This document shows positions 41,989-51,570 of a DNA stretch of 64,000 nucleotides, piece by piece. The DNA is taken from positions 62,001 through 126,000 of the forward strand of contig NZ_MVHC01000003.1 of the NCBI RefSeq assembly GCF_002086455.1, given 5' to 3'. This stretch comes from Mycolicibacter algericus DSM 45454. Lineage in GTDB: Bacteria > Actinomycetota > Actinomycetes > Mycobacteriales > Mycobacteriaceae. The notes under the pieces were generated by a model, which saw only the letters and a list, made by a program, of their open reading frames with translations, was not told the DNA's origin and searched no databases. Numbering within the stretch: position 1 is the stretch's first letter; every line of letters starts with the position of its first letter. The translations under genes were made by a program, and so were the position numbers.

Positions 41989-42414
41989 TCAGCTCAGCCC
42001 CAGTTCCGAGCGGGCGCCGGGATCGCAATCGTCGAGCAGAGCCAGGCAGCGGGCCCGCTCGTCGGTCTCCCCGATGGAATCGGCGGCACGCGCCAGCGCG
42101 GCCACACACCGCAAAAAGCCCCGGTTGGGTTCATGCGTGTACGGCACCGGGCCGTAGCCCTTCCACCCGTTGCGGCGTAGCTGGTCCAGACCCCGGTGGT
42201 AGCCGGTGCGCGCGTAGGCGTAGGCGGTGACCGCCCTGCCCTCGGCCAATGCCGCTTCCGCCAGCGCCGCCCACGCCACCGAGGCCGACGGATGCCCGGC
42301 CGCGACAACGGCGGGGTCCTGGTTGGCACGCAGGCCGGCCTCGGCGTCGGGGTCGCCGGGCAGCAGGATCGGATCGGGGCGCAGGAGATCACCGGAGAAA
42401 GTCACATCGCCCAT
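41989..42414 (-). CDS. DUF3151 conserved protein (Rv0360c-like)
   Basis: A 141-residue cytoplasmic protein strongly resembling Rv0360c along its length: LLRPDPILLPGDPDAEAGL, AYAYARTGYHRGLDQLRRNG, HEPNRGFLRCVAALARAA and LLDDCDPGAR. Function unknown; the helical repeats look TPR-like. I start at the internal ATG 42414, matching the Rv0360c start; an extension to 42441 is possible. It is divergent from the Rv0361-like gene. Confidence 0.9.
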   Translation of the reverse strand: MGDVTFSGDLLRPDPILLPGDPDAEAGLRANQDPAVVAAGHPSASVAWAALAEAALAEGRAVTAYAYARTGYHRGLDQLRRNGWKGYGPVPYTHEPNRGFLRCVAALARAADSIGETDERARCLALLDDCDPGARSELGLS

Positions 42415-42513
42415 TCTGCCGTGCCGTCGGTGGCCAGCCACTCCAACAATGCGCCGCCTCGCTCAGTAAGCTGGCGCCCAGCAGATTCGCTAACGGGAGG
42501 ACAGCAGCAGCTT

Positions 42514-43404
42514 ATGCCGAACCCATCGGGCCCCGACCGCGACGACACCCCCGTTCCGCCCGCATCCGGTCACGATCCCGCTCCCGATGGCCCCCCGATC
42601 CAACCCACCGAGCCCGATCAGGCCGTCGACGTGCACCCGGTCCCCTCCGGGGAGGACGACACCGCCACCACGGTCATTCCAGAGGCCGCTGACGCCGCAC
42701 CGGCGGATGCCCCCGACGCCGATGCCGATGCCGTCACCGAGGTGATCACCACCGAGGCCGCACCCACCACCACCGATTCCGGCCCGGACGGACCGCCGGA
42801 GCGACGGTTCACCGCGCCCGGGTTCGACGGGGCGACCGAGGTCATGCCGTCGGTGGGTGACGCCGACACCGAGCTCATCGCCCGGCAGGCCGGTGATGCG
42901 GGAAAGGCGATACCGCAACAGATTCCGCCGCGACTGGGCGGCAGACTGCCCGCCACCGTGTCACGCAGCTGGGGCTGGGTGCTGGCGCTGATCCTGGTCA
43001 TCGTGGTGCTGGCGGTGGTCGCGGTGCTGGGCACGCTGTGGCTGACCCGCGACGATCGGCAGGCCGCCTCGCAGGAAGAGCGGGTCCGGGGCACCATCTT
43101 GAACTTCGACATCGCCATGCAGAACGGCGACCTGGCGGCGCTGCGCAGCTTGACCTGCGGCGACATCCGCGACCGCTACGTCAACTACGACCAGAAGGCG
43201 TGGGACGAGACCTACCGCCGGATCGCGGCGGCCAAGCAGTATCCGGTGGTCGCCAGCATCGACGAGGTCGTGGTCAACGACGGCCACGCCGAAGCCAACG
43301 TCACCGCGTTCATGGCATACGCGCCGCGGGTCCGCTCAACCCGCAGCTTCGACCTGCAGTTCCGCGACGACCAGTGGAAGATCTGCCAGTCCCACGGCGG
43401 CTGA
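42514..43404 (+). CDS. Membrane-anchored protein with acidic Pro-rich N-terminus (Rv0361-like)
   Basis: A 296-residue single-pass protein. The first 150 residues are cytoplasmic, disordered, acidic and rich in Asp, Pro and Ala (with repeated TEV[IM] segments). A membrane helix follows at about 153-175 (WVLALILVIVVLAVVAVLG), then an exported domain of about 115 residues (GDIRDRYVNYDQKAWDETYR and others) with an NTF2/SnoaL-like look. Such proteins in mycobacteria are kinase or division partners, but no role is established for this one. GGGAGGAC lies upstream of ATG 42514. Confidence 0.88.
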   Translation: MPNPSGPDRDDTPVPPASGHDPAPDGPPIQPTEPDQAVDVHPVPSGEDDTATTVIPEAADAAPADAPDADADAVTEVITTEAAPTTTDSGPDGPPERRFTAPGFDGATEVMPSVGDADTELIARQAGDAGKAIPQQIPPRLGGRLPATVSRSWGWVLALILVIVVLAVVAVLGTLWLTRDDRQAASQEERVRGTILNFDIAMQNGDLAALRSLTCGDIRDRYVNYDQKAWDETYRRIAAAKQYPVVASIDEVVVNDGHAEANVTAFMAYAPRVRSTRSFDLQFRDDQWKICQSHGG

Positions 43405-43420
43405 TCTGGTGTAGGGCGCC

Positions 43421-44452
43421 TCAGCTCAGGGTCTTGCCGGCGCTGTGCAGGTCGTTGCACGCCTCGATGACCCGCTCGGTCATGGCGGCCTCGGCCTTCT
43501 TGAGGTAGCTGCGCGGGTCGTAGACCTTCTTGTTGCCCACTTCGCCGTCGATCTTGAATACGCCGTCGTAGTTGGTGAACATGTGCGCCGCAATCGGGCG
43601 GGTGAACGCGTACTGGGTGTCGGTGTCGACATTCATTTTCACCACGCCGTGCTGCAACGCCTCTTCGATCTCCGACTTCAGCGAGCCCGAGCCGCCGTGG
43701 AAGACGAAGTTGAACGGCTTGGAGCCGGCCGCCAAGCCCAGCTTGGCCGCCGCCACCTTCTGGCCCTCACCCAGGATGTCGGGACGCAGCTTGACGTTGC
43801 CGGGCTTGTAGACGCCGTGCACGTTGCCGAACGTGGCGGCCAGCAGGTACTCGCCGTGGTCGCCGACACCGAGGGCGTCGATGGTCTTCTCGAAGTCCTC
43901 CGGGGTGGTGTAGAGCTTCTCGTTGATCTCGGCTTCCACGCCGTCCTCTTCGCCGCCGACCACGCCGATCTCGATCTCCAGGATGATCTTGGCGGCCGCC
44001 GCCTTGGCCAGCAGCTCCTCGGCGATGGCCAGGTTCTCGTCGATCGGCACGGCCGAGCCGTCCCACATGTGCGACTGGAACAGCGGGTCCTTGCCCGCCT
44101 TGACCCGCTCGGTCGAGATCGCCAGCAGCGGACGCACGAAACCGTCCAGCTTGTCCTTCGGGCAGTGGTCGGTGTGCAGCGCCACGTTGATCGGGTACTT
44201 GGCGGCGATCACGTGGGTGAACTCGGCCAGCGCCACCGCGCCGGTCACCATGTCCTTGACGCCCAGACCGGAGCCGAACTCCGCGCCGCCGGTGGAGAAC
44301 TGGATGATGCCGTCACTGCCGGCGTCGGCGAAACCCTTGATGGCGGCGTTGATGGTCTCCGACGACGTGCAGTTGATCGCCGGGAACGCGTACGCGTTCT
44401 CCTTGGCGCGGCCCAGCATCTCGGCGTAGACCTCGGGGGTGGCGATGGGCAT
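43421..44452 (-). CDS. fba: Fructose-bisphosphate aldolase, class II
   Basis: The glycolytic and gluconeogenic zinc aldolase that cleaves fructose-1,6-bisphosphate. The 343-residue sequence is nearly colinear with Rv0363c: MPIATPEVYAEML, zinc ligands in ALHTDHCPKDKL, the loop EIGVVGGEEDG, HGVYKPGNV and FHGGSGS. I chose ATG 44452, with AGGAGGAG before it and the same N-terminus as Rv0363c; an upstream in-frame ATG is 12 codons away. It converges on the Rv0361-like gene (16-base gap). Confidence 0.97.
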   Translation of the reverse strand: MPIATPEVYAEMLGRAKENAYAFPAINCTSSETINAAIKGFADAGSDGIIQFSTGGAEFGSGLGVKDMVTGAVALAEFTHVIAAKYPINVALHTDHCPKDKLDGFVRPLLAISTERVKAGKDPLFQSHMWDGSAVPIDENLAIAEELLAKAAAAKIILEIEIGVVGGEEDGVEAEINEKLYTTPEDFEKTIDALGVGDHGEYLLAATFGNVHGVYKPGNVKLRPDILGEGQKVAAAKLGLAAGSKPFNFVFHGGSGSLKSEIEEALQHGVVKMNVDTDTQYAFTRPIAAHMFTNYDGVFKIDGEVGNKKVYDPRSYLKKAEAAMTERVIEACNDLHSAGKTLS

Positions 44453-44522
44453 GGAACTCTCCTCCTGGCTGACCGAAACTGACATCAAGTATCTCAGGGC
44501 CGGTTTGGCTCACGGCCCCCGG

Positions 44523-44528
44523 TATGTT
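44523..44528 (+). promoter_or_regulatory. -10 element of leaderless DedA gene
   Basis: TATGTT, 8 bases before ATG 44537. Confidence 0.5.
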
Positions 44529-44536
44529 GGTGCGTC

Positions 44537-45235
44537 ATGAGCATGACGGTGGCGGCGATGCCCCACATCTTGGACCCGATGTACTGGATCGGGCAGGGCG
44601 GGGTATTCGAGCACGCCGTACTCCCGGCGATCCTGGTGATCGTCTTCATCGAGACCGGTCTGCTGTTTCCGCTGCTGCCGGGTGAATCACTGTTGGTCAC
44701 CGGTGGCCTGCTGGCCGCCGCCGGCAACCCCGACATCTGGGTGCTGGCGCCGTCCGTGGCGGTCGTGGCGGTGCTGGGTGACCAGTGCGGCTATTTCATC
44801 GGCCGTCGTATCGGTCCGGCGCTGTTCAAGAAGGAGGACTCCCGCTTTTTCAAGAAGCACTATGTGACCGACTCACATGCCTTCTTCGAAAAGTACGGTC
44901 CGGTGGCGATCATCCTGGCCCGCTTCGTGCCGTTCGCCCGGACCTTCGTCCCGCCGATCGCCGGCGTGTCCTATATGCGCTACCCCGTCTACCTGGCCTT
45001 CGACATCGTCGGCGGCATCCTGTGGGGGGCCGGGATGACCCTGACGGGCTACCTGCTGGGCACCAAGGTGCCGGGCATCACCGACCACCTGGAACTGATC
45101 ATCATCGGGATCCTGTTCGTCTCGCTGCTGCCGGCGATCTTCTCGGCCACCAGGGCCTACCTGGCGCGCCGGCAGAATCGCGCGGCCGAGACCGCCGACG
45201 ATGAGTCCGCGCTCAGCACGCAGAATCCCGAGTAG
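44537..45235 (+). CDS. DedA-family membrane protein (Rv0364-like)
   Basis: A 232-residue polytopic protein of the DedA/SNARE-associated family, with ETGLLFPLLPGESLLVTGG, LGDQCGYFIGRRIG and the typical FVPFARTFVPPIAGVSYM stretch holding the functionally important Arg and Gly residues. DedA proteins flip lipid carriers such as C55-P or phospholipids across the membrane in other bacteria. The C-terminus is a short hydrophilic acidic tail. It is divergent from fba. The start is supported by a leaderless -10 hexamer. Confidence 0.92.
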   Translation: MSMTVAAMPHILDPMYWIGQGGVFEHAVLPAILVIVFIETGLLFPLLPGESLLVTGGLLAAAGNPDIWVLAPSVAVVAVLGDQCGYFIGRRIGPALFKKEDSRFFKKHYVTDSHAFFEKYGPVAIILARFVPFARTFVPPIAGVSYMRYPVYLAFDIVGGILWGAGMTLTGYLLGTKVPGITDHLELIIIGILFVSLLPAIFSATRAYLARRQNRAAETADDESALSTQNPE

Positions 45236-45247
45236 CGCCGCACCCGG

Positions 45248-46366
45248 TCAGCCAGGCGGGCGGGCGGCAGCCACGACGTGGGCGGCCTCCATCAGCATCC
45301 AGCCCGACAACTGCACCGACAGGTCGCGTTCGGGCACCTCGGATTCGTACACCGCCCCGGCGACGGAAGCGGCCACCGCGCCGTCGGCCCGGGGTACGTC
45401 GGCGGGCCGGTCCCAGAACGCCCCGAACAGCGGCAGGCCGTCCACCGACTGCCGGTAGTCCCACGCCGACCTCGCCGACCTCAGCACCAGTTCGGCCGCG
45501 GTGCTGCGCGCCTCGGTGTCGGCGGGGGACTCCCCCGGTAGATCGGTGGCGACCAATGCCAGGTACCGGGCGGTGATTCCGGCGAACAGCCCGCCGTCGC
45601 CGCCACCGGCGCCCTTGAGCACCCCGCCGGGGGCCATTTGCTTGTCGACCGCGGCGACCAGCCGCTGCACCCGCTCCGCATGCCGCGGCGCGCCGGTGCG
45701 CACCGCCAGTTCGGTTTCCAGACCGAGCACCACGCCCTGGCAGTAGGTGTATTCGGCGCGCACCAGCGACCCGGACCGGATGCCGTCGAACACCAGGTGG
45801 GTCTCCGGGTCGATCAGGGTGGCGTCGATCCAGTCGCCCATCTGCTGGGCCCGCTGCAGCCACTCGGGTTCACGCGCCAGGAAGATCCCGGCCGGCCCGT
45901 TGGCGGGGGCATTGAAAAACGGCCCGGTGAACTGTTCGTCCTTGCGCCACGGGATCCCGCCGCCGGCCTCGGGCATCCAGGAGTCGGTCAGCTCGCGCGT
46001 CAGGGTGCGCAACGCGCGGTGCCGGTCGATCCCCGTGACCCGGCAGGCGCGCTGGATGGCCAGCGCCAGCCAAGCCATGTCGTCGTAGTAGGCGTTGGTC
46101 CAGCGGAACACGTTGCGCAACCGGTGGGTGCGGATCTGGCGCTTGATCGACGTCACGCGTTCGGGCTGCGGGTCACGCAGTTGCGCGTCGACCAGGCAGT
46201 CCAGCAGGTGCGCCTGCCACCAGTAGTGCCAGTGCGGCGCCCGGCGGATCGGCGGCCAGGCCACCACGCCGAGGTGGGTGCCCGGGAGGTGCCAGAGCGG
46301 TTTGAGATGTCTCGCGGTGACAGCGGCCTCGGCGCTCTCGGCCCGATTGGCCCATAGCAGATCCAT
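45248..46366 (-). CDS. Glycoside hydrolase family 76-type protein (Rv0365c-like)
   Basis: A 372-residue alpha/alpha-barrel protein of GH76, a family of endo-alpha-1,6-mannanases. The expected catalytic Asp pair is in NAYYDDMAWLAL, with aromatic substrate-site residues around HWHYWWQAHLLDCL and YTYCQGVVLGLE. No signal peptide is seen from the chosen start, so it may act inside the cell on mannose-containing glycoconjugates (mannans, lipomannan precursors). I start at ATG 46366 (MDLLWANRAES), as in Rv0365c; ATG 46399 is an alternative that adds 11 residues. It converges on dedA. Confidence 0.88.
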   Translation of the reverse strand: MDLLWANRAESAEAAVTARHLKPLWHLPGTHLGVVAWPPIRRAPHWHYWWQAHLLDCLVDAQLRDPQPERVTSIKRQIRTHRLRNVFRWTNAYYDDMAWLALAIQRACRVTGIDRHRALRTLTRELTDSWMPEAGGGIPWRKDEQFTGPFFNAPANGPAGIFLAREPEWLQRAQQMGDWIDATLIDPETHLVFDGIRSGSLVRAEYTYCQGVVLGLETELAVRTGAPRHAERVQRLVAAVDKQMAPGGVLKGAGGGDGGLFAGITARYLALVATDLPGESPADTEARSTAAELVLRSARSAWDYRQSVDGLPLFGAFWDRPADVPRADGAVAASVAGAVYESEVPERDLSVQLSGWMLMEAAHVVAAARPPG

Positions 46367-46406
46367 AGCGGTTGATCCTGCCGCATCGGGCAGCGCCATC
46401 CCACAA

Positions 46407-47630
46407 CTACCGAGAAGCCGGGCCACGACGCTGACCCGCGAGGTAGGCCAGCGCCACGGCGGTCGCGGCCAACCCGGACAACGCGCCGACACCGAGCGCC
46501 CAGCGCGGACTGAACGCGTCGGCTATCCAGCCGATGAGGGGCGCACCAATCGGCGTGGTGCCCACGGCGATGGCCAGCCGCAGCGCCATCACTCGCCCGC
46601 GCATCACCGGCTCGGTGGTCAGTTGCATCAGGCTGTTCGTTGCATTGGTGAACGTCAGGGTGGACACCCCGATCACGGCGAGCGCGACACCGAAGAGCCA
46701 GACATCCGGCGCGACGGCGGCGAATGCGAAGCCGACACCCAAGACCGCCGCGCTGAAGAGCAGTGACCGGAAGCGGGGCCTCTCCCAGCCCGCGGCGAGC
46801 AGTGCTCCGGCGAGCGTGCCGACCGCCATCACCGAGGACAGCAGCCCGTATTGGTTCGCGCCGCCGTGGAAGACGGTGACCGACATGGTCGAGATGAAGA
46901 TCGGGAAATTGAGCCCGAAGGTACCGATCAGAAACAACATCAACAGGATCGCCTTCAGATCCGGACGCGCCCAAACGTAGCGCAAACCCGCCATGAGATT
47001 GCCCCGCGCCGGGCCGACGGCACGGGCGTTGGGATAGAGCTCTCGCACCCGTAACAGCGCCAGCGAGGCGAGCACGGCACCGAAGGACGCCGCATTGATG
47101 AGAAACGCCCAACCCGTGCCGACGGCTGCGATCAGCGCACCGGCGACGGCAGGACCGATCATCCGCGCGGCGTTGATCGACGCGGAATTCAGCGCCACCG
47201 CATTGGAGAGGTCGTCGTCTCCCACCAGATCGGAGACGAACGTCTGGCGCGCCGGCATATCGACCGCGCTGATGCAGCCGGACAGCAACGCCAGGACGTA
47301 AACCTGCCACAGCTGGACGAGGCCGCTCACGGTGAGCAGGCCGAGGACGAGCGCCAAGACGCCCAACGCCGTCTGGGTGGCGATCAGCAGTTTGCGCCGG
47401 TCGAAACGGTCGGCGGCATAGCCGGTCCAGGGCAGCAGGAGCAGCTGGGGCCCGAATTGCAGGCCCATGACGACCCCGACCGCGGTTCCGCTGCGGGCGG
47501 TGAGCTCGGTCAGCACCAGCCAGTCCTGCGCGGTGCGCTGCATCCAGATTCCGATGTTGGAGACCAGCGCCCCGCCCGCCCAGAGCCGATAGTTGAAGAC
47601 CTTCAGAGATCTGAACGTGCTGCCGGCCAT
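46407..47630 (-). CDS. MFS transporter, EntS-like (TMS11/DHA3-type)
   Basis: A 407-residue transporter with 12 hydrophobic helices in the family of enterobactin exporter EntS and macrolide efflux proteins. Typical motifs are RLWAGGALVSNIGIWMQRTA, the loop YAADRFDRRKLL, DMPARQTFVSDLVGDDDLSN and EPVMRGRVMAL. It likely exports a drug or siderophore-like compound. ATG 47630 starts the family's N-terminal region; no ribosome site is visible, and an upstream extension to 47705 overlaps the methyltransferase gene. H37Rv has no such gene here, and its codon choice looks slightly less GC3-biased than its neighbours, so it may be acquired. Confidence 0.87.
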   Translation of the reverse strand: MAGSTFRSLKVFNYRLWAGGALVSNIGIWMQRTAQDWLVLTELTARSGTAVGVVMGLQFGPQLLLLPWTGYAADRFDRRKLLIATQTALGVLALVLGLLTVSGLVQLWQVYVLALLSGCISAVDMPARQTFVSDLVGDDDLSNAVALNSASINAARMIGPAVAGALIAAVGTGWAFLINAASFGAVLASLALLRVRELYPNARAVGPARGNLMAGLRYVWARPDLKAILLMLFLIGTFGLNFPIFISTMSVTVFHGGANQYGLLSSVMAVGTLAGALLAAGWERPRFRSLLFSAAVLGVGFAFAAVAPDVWLFGVALAVIGVSTLTFTNATNSLMQLTTEPVMRGRVMALRLAIAVGTTPIGAPLIGWIADAFSPRWALGVGALSGLAATAVALAYLAGQRRGPASR

Positions 47631-47679
47631 GCCGTCAGCACACCATGCGGTCGAGGACTGTCTCAGTAAGGCCCGACTC

Positions 47680-48348
47680 TTACCAGGCGTTTTCCAGGTT
47701 GCCATGCCGGGCGATCCAGGTGTGCATCACGATGCCGGCCGCCACCCCGACGTTGATGCTGCGGGTCGAGCCGAACGCGGCGATGGACACCAGCAGACCG
47801 GCTCCGGCGCGCATCTCGTCGCTGATGCCGGGGCCTTCGCTGCCGAACACCAGCAAGCAGTCGCTCGGCAGCACGGTCTGCTCCAACCGCTGCGCCCCGG
47901 CGACGTTGTCCACCGCGACGACGGTCAGGCCCTGTTGCGCGGCGAACTCCAGCAGTCCGGCCACCTGGTCGTGATGCCGCAGCCGCTGGTAGCGGTCGGT
48001 GACCATGGCGCCGCGCCGGTTCCACCGCCGCCGCCCGACGATGTGCACGGTGTCCACGGCGAACGCGTTGGCAGTGCGTACCACCGAGCCGATGTTGGCG
48101 TCGTGCTCGAAGTTCTCGATCGCCACGTGCAGCCGGTGCCGCCGGGAGTCGATGTCGGCGATGATCGCCTCGCGGGTCCAGTAACGGTAGGCGTCGACGA
48201 CGTTACGGCGGTCACCATCGCGCAGCAGTTCCGGGTCGTAGCGGGAATCGGTGGGCGGCTCACCCTGCCACGGCCCGACGCCGTTGGCCGGCGGGAACCA
48301 CTCGGTGGGACCGGGTTCGGCCACCGGCTCGGTCACGAAGTGGTCCAT
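47680..48348 (-). CDS. SpoU/TrmH-family RNA 2'-O-methyltransferase (Rv0380c-like)
   Basis: A 222-residue SPOUT methyltransferase. All three TrmH motifs are present: NFEHDANIGSVVRTANAF (motif 1), LLVFGSEGPGIS (motif 2) and STRSINVGVAAGIVM (motif 3, deep knot). It should methylate a ribose in tRNA or rRNA; the exact target is unknown. The first 60 residues are an extension with a proline-rich start. Its start overlaps the lipoprotein gene by 16 bases, making it the last gene of the ttfA-SDR-pyrE-lipoprotein-methyltransferase operon. Confidence 0.9.
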   Translation of the reverse strand: MDHFVTEPVAEPGPTEWFPPANGVGPWQGEPPTDSRYDPELLRDGDRRNVVDAYRYWTREAIIADIDSRRHRLHVAIENFEHDANIGSVVRTANAFAVDTVHIVGRRRWNRRGAMVTDRYQRLRHHDQVAGLLEFAAQQGLTVVAVDNVAGAQRLEQTVLPSDCLLVFGSEGPGISDEMRAGAGLLVSIAAFGSTRSINVGVAAGIVMHTWIARHGNLENAW

Positions 48349-49226
48349 ACGGCGGCGTGGGTGCCCACCACCGACACCGAGGCGTAGAGCACCGCGGCAT
48401 TGATCTCACCGTGCGTGCACAGCGACGTCGGTACGTGCACCGAGTTCAGCGACGCCTCGGGCAGGATCAGCACCGACGACCCGGAGGCCAGACAATCCGG
48501 CCCCAGCCCGGGCATCGGCGTCGCTGGACCGGCGACGAGCATCAGCGGCCCGCCGCGGGCGTCCGCGTCGTCGCGGTACTGTCCGGCGACCGCGTCGGCA
48601 GCCAGGCTCAGCACCATGTATCCGTTGCCGGAGAACGCTTTCGGGTCGCCGAGGGCGCTCGGGGCCAGCGGGACGCCGTCGGCCCGGTATGCCGCCACCC
48701 CCTGCGGGGTGAGCACCAAACCGGTGTCGTAGGGGTTGATCGGCGGCAGCCCTACCGGGAACGCCGCGGGGTAGGCCACCGTGGTGTCCTTGATCCGGTC
48801 GGCCGGCGAGTAGGCGTAGACGCCGCGCACCGCGCTGCGTTCCTTGAGCGGCCCCAGGCACACGGTGCCGTCCAACCGGTCGGGTTCGCGGGTCGACAGC
48901 GGCGCCGGCGTCAGCTGCCCCAGCGCATCGCAGCTTCCCAGGCCGGTCGCCTCGACCGGGCGGGCGGGCGTGCCGTAGATCCCGAACCGCAGTTCGCCGG
49001 CCGCGGCGTGCGGGCCGCCCGGATCCGGGACGTGCGCCTTGACGTCGATAAGGACATGATCGACCTCCCAGCGCAGGTTGGTCAGCGTCAGCTCCCAGCC
49101 CAACAACGGCAGCGCCTCGCCGATCCGCGCGCCCTGGGCGCCGTAGGGGCCGCTCGCAGCGGAACCCGAACAGGCCGCCGCACACGCGGCGGCCAGCGCC
49201 AGCACCGCCGCGATCAGAGTCCGCAC
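48333..49226 (-). CDS. Lipoprotein of unknown function (Rv0381c-like)
   Basis: A 297-residue exported lipoprotein: signal peptide with lipobox region AAACAAAC at about residues 12-19, then a beta-rich extracellular domain (ELTLTNLRWEVDHVLIDVKAHV, GTVCLGPLKERSAVRGVYAYSP). No enzyme motif is recognised. GTG 49226 starts 8 bases after the pyrE stop and the end overlaps the methyltransferase gene. In H37Rv Rv0381c lies in the same place between pyrE and Rv0380c. Confidence 0.85.
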   Translation of the reverse strand: MRTLIAAVLALAAACAAACSGSAASGPYGAQGARIGEALPLLGWELTLTNLRWEVDHVLIDVKAHVPDPGGPHAAAGELRFGIYGTPARPVEATGLGSCDALGQLTPAPLSTREPDRLDGTVCLGPLKERSAVRGVYAYSPADRIKDTTVAYPAAFPVGLPPINPYDTGLVLTPQGVAAYRADGVPLAPSALGDPKAFSGNGYMVLSLAADAVAGQYRDDADARGGPLMLVAGPATPMPGLGPDCLASGSSVLILPEASLNSVHVPTSLCTHGEINAAVLYASVSVVGTHAAVWTTS

Positions 49227-49234
49227 AACCCGGC

Positions 49235-49783
49235 TCAGCCCAGTCCCAGCTCGGCCAGGCCGAGCACGCTGCGGTAGGGCACACCTTCGGCCTCGATGGC
49301 CTCCGCCGCCCCGGTGGCACGGTCCACCACGGTCACCACACCGACGACGTGCCCACCGGCCTCGCGCACCGCACGCACCGCGGTCAGCGCCGACCCGCCG
49401 GTGGTGCTGGTGTCCTCCACCACCAGCACCGACCGCCCCGCCACGTCCGCTCCTTCGATAAGTCGTTGCATGCCATGGGCTTTCACCGACTTACGCACCA
49501 CGAAGGCGTCGATCGGCCGGCCCGGGGCGTGCATGACGGCGGTCGCCACCGGGTCCGCACCCAGCGTCAGGCCGCCGACCGCCGCGTACTCCCAGTCGTC
49601 GGTGAGCTGGCGGACCAGCCGGCCGATCAGCGCACCGGCCCGATGGTGCAGGGTGGAGCGGCGCAGGTCGACGTAGTAGTCGGCTTCGGCGCCCGACGAC
49701 AGCGTTACGCGCCCGTGCACCACCGACAGTTCGCGGACCAGCGCGGCCAATTCGTCACGCTCTCCGCTGTCAAGTACGCCCAC
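49235..49783 (-). CDS. pyrE: Orotate phosphoribosyltransferase PyrE
   Basis: PyrE joins orotate to PRPP to form orotidine monophosphate in pyrimidine synthesis. The 182-residue type I phosphoribosyltransferase has the PRPP loop [15 protein letters not shown], the N-terminal hood with YYVDLRRST, and KSVKAHG (the flexible catalytic Lys region). GTG 49783 overlaps the end of the SDR gene by 14 bases, and the lipoprotein follows after 8 bases. Orthologue of Rv0382c. Confidence 0.95.
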   Translation of the reverse strand: MGVLDSGERDELAALVRELSVVHGRVTLSSGAEADYYVDLRRSTLHHRAGALIGRLVRQLTDDWEYAAVGGLTLGADPVATAVMHAPGRPIDAFVVRKSVKAHGMQRLIEGADVAGRSVLVVEDTSTTGGSALTAVRAVREAGGHVVGVVTVVDRATGAAEAIEAEGVPYRSVLGLAELGLG

Positions 49784-50555
49784 TGCCCCGCCCGAAAGTC
49801 TTGGTCAGCGTCCGCGACAACCCGCGCGGAATCAGCCGGCTGACCGTCGTGATCGCCTTGTACTGCAGGCCCGGCACACTGATCACGTCGCCCCGGGCGA
49901 TGTCGGCCAGGCTGGTCGCGACGACGTCGTCGACCTTCAGCCACATGAACGAGGGCAGCGTGTCCATATCGATGCCGGCGCGCTCGTGGAACTCAGTGTG
50001 CACATAGCCCGGACAGACCACGTGGATGCCGACCCCGGTGCCGGCCAGCCCGCCGGCCAGCCCCTCGGTGAACGACACCACCCAGGCCTTGGAGGCCGAG
50101 TATGTCGAGCCGCGACCGGACAGCAGCCCGGCGACGCTGGCCACGTTGATGACGGTTCCGGTGCCGGCCTCGATCATCGCCGGCAGTGCCGCGCGGGTCA
50201 GCTGCATGACCGCGGTGACGTTGACGTCCAGCTGGGATTGCAGCAGCTCGGGGTCGGCGGTCCAGAACTCCCCGGAGGTGCCGAAACCGGCGTTGTTGAC
50301 CAGCACCCGCACGCCGGCGCGAAGCCGTTCGGCGACCTTGGCCCGGTCGTCGGCGTCGGCCAGATCGGCCGGCAGCACCTCGACGTCACCGCCGTGACTG
50401 CCGCGCAGTTCGGCCGCCAGCGCCTTCAGCCGCTTGGCGTCGCGGGCCACCAGGACCAGGTCATAGCCGTCGGCGGCGTAACGGCGCGCATAGCCTTCGC
50501 CAAGTCCCGAGGTAGGCCCGGTGACCAGGGCCGTAGGTCTGGCAGGACGCGACAT
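49770..50555 (-). CDS. Short-chain dehydrogenase/reductase between ttfA and pyrE
   Basis: A 261-residue SDR with the cofactor motif [28 protein letters not shown], the catalytic Ser in [10 protein letters not shown] and the YSASK motif. The C-terminal part ([21 protein letters not shown]) is typical of the DltE/SDR group that acts on lipid or keto-acyl substrates. It starts 26 bases after ttfA and overlaps pyrE by 14 bases, so it is co-transcribed. In H37Rv ttfA (Rv0383c) and pyrE (Rv0382c) are adjacent, so this gene is an insertion or was lost there. Substrate unknown. Confidence 0.9.
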   Translation of the reverse strand: MSRPARPTALVTGPTSGLGEGYARRYAADGYDLVLVARDAKRLKALAAELRGSHGGDVEVLPADLADADDRAKVAERLRAGVRVLVNNAGFGTSGEFWTADPELLQSQLDVNVTAVMQLTRAALPAMIEAGTGTVINVASVAGLLSGRGSTYSASKAWVVSFTEGLAGGLAGTGVGIHVVCPGYVHTEFHERAGIDMDTLPSFMWLKVDDVVATSLADIARGDVISVPGLQYKAITTVSRLIPRGLSRTLTKTFGRGSGRT

Positions 50556-50581
50556 GCCCCACAGCGTAACGAAGCCGGACG

Positions 50582-51484
50582 TCAGCGCTGATAGTGCGCT
50601 GTCTGCCGGCCGTTGCGGCCCGCGCCCGGTGACGGGGCGTGCAGCATGCCCGACGGCTCGTCACGGGCGGCGCGGCGCCGCGACCGCGGCTCGGCGGCCG
50701 CGGCGGTGTTGCCTGCCGGCGGCGCGGACGCCCGGGACGGCGACGACGCCTGATCGGCCGCGCTGTCCTCGGCGGAGTCCGCGGCACCGCCCGAACCCAG
50801 CGGGCGGCTGGGTTGTCCGTTGCGTCGGCTCGCCGGCTTGGCTGCCCCGGTCGCCGCTTCGACCGGCTGGCGCCGCGGCGTCGGGGGCAGTACCCGCAGC
50901 AAGTCGTTGAACTGGCGTACGCTGCGCAGCCCCTCGTCCCACTGGGCGCGGGTGCTGGTGATGGGCATACTCACCAACGTCCAGTTCGCCTCGTTCCACA
51001 TGATCTCCGCGCAGTCGGGGGCGGTGTGGGCGAAGGTGACCATCCGCCGGTCGCAGGCGCGCCGCGCCGCGTCGAGGTTGGTGGAGTAGACCATCCGCGG
51101 GCCGATCGCCCCGAGCAGCCAGATGTCGTTCTCGCGGGGCTCCTTGAGGCCTTTGAGCCGCACGTCGACGACGACGTTGGTGCTGACCTTGCGGTGCAGT
51201 GCGATCACCGTGGCGACTTCGTCCAGGTCGAAGATGTAGACGGCCTCGCCGCGGATCTGACCGAGCACCACGTTGCGGACGGGCGCATCGCCTGCCGTCG
51301 ATATCACGCCGCGCTTCCAGCGCTGCAGGATTTCGGTGGACTCCAGTTCGAAGTCGAAGCCCTGGGAGCGGGCCCAGGATCTACGGCGCCGGCTGCGGCC
51401 GCGACGCTGGTCGAGGTCCACGTACAGCAAGACGCCCGCGCCGACGAAGCACAGCGCGGACAGCGTGAACCAGAGCGGGACCAT
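50582..51484 (-). CDS. ttfA: TtfA, trehalose monomycolate transport factor A
   Basis: The 300-residue orthologue of Rv0383c/MSMEG_0736, an essential protein that works with the MmpL3 flippase to move trehalose monomycolate to the outer membrane and localises to poles and septa. The sequence has an N-terminal membrane helix ([18 protein letters not shown]), a basic RRRRSW segment, a soluble domain of about 150 residues and a disordered C-terminal tail rich in Ala, Ser, Arg and Gly (about residues 205-300). ATG 51484 has a TACGCT hexamer 7 bases before it. It is the first gene of a five-gene operon ending at 47680. Confidence 0.88.
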   Translation of the reverse strand: MVPLWFTLSALCFVGAGVLLYVDLDQRRGRSRRRRSWARSQGFDFELESTEILQRWKRGVISTAGDAPVRNVVLGQIRGEAVYIFDLDEVATVIALHRKVSTNVVVDVRLKGLKEPRENDIWLLGAIGPRMVYSTNLDAARRACDRRMVTFAHTAPDCAEIMWNEANWTLVSMPITSTRAQWDEGLRSVRQFNDLLRVLPPTPRRQPVEAATGAAKPASRRNGQPSRPLGSGGAADSAEDSAADQASSPSRASAPPAGNTAAAAEPRSRRRAARDEPSGMLHAPSPGAGRNGRQTAHYQR

Positions 51485-51491
51485 TGCGCCT

Positions 51492-51497
51492 AGCGTA
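51492..51497 (-). promoter_or_regulatory. -10 element of leaderless ttfA operon
   Basis: TACGCT on the minus strand, 7 bases before ATG 51484. Confidence 0.5.
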
Positions 51498-51570
51498 TCT
51501 GTTGTCGGCCCGGAAGCGAGAACGCTTGCTGGTCACAACCGCATATCAGCACGATTCCAAGAGGTCAACG

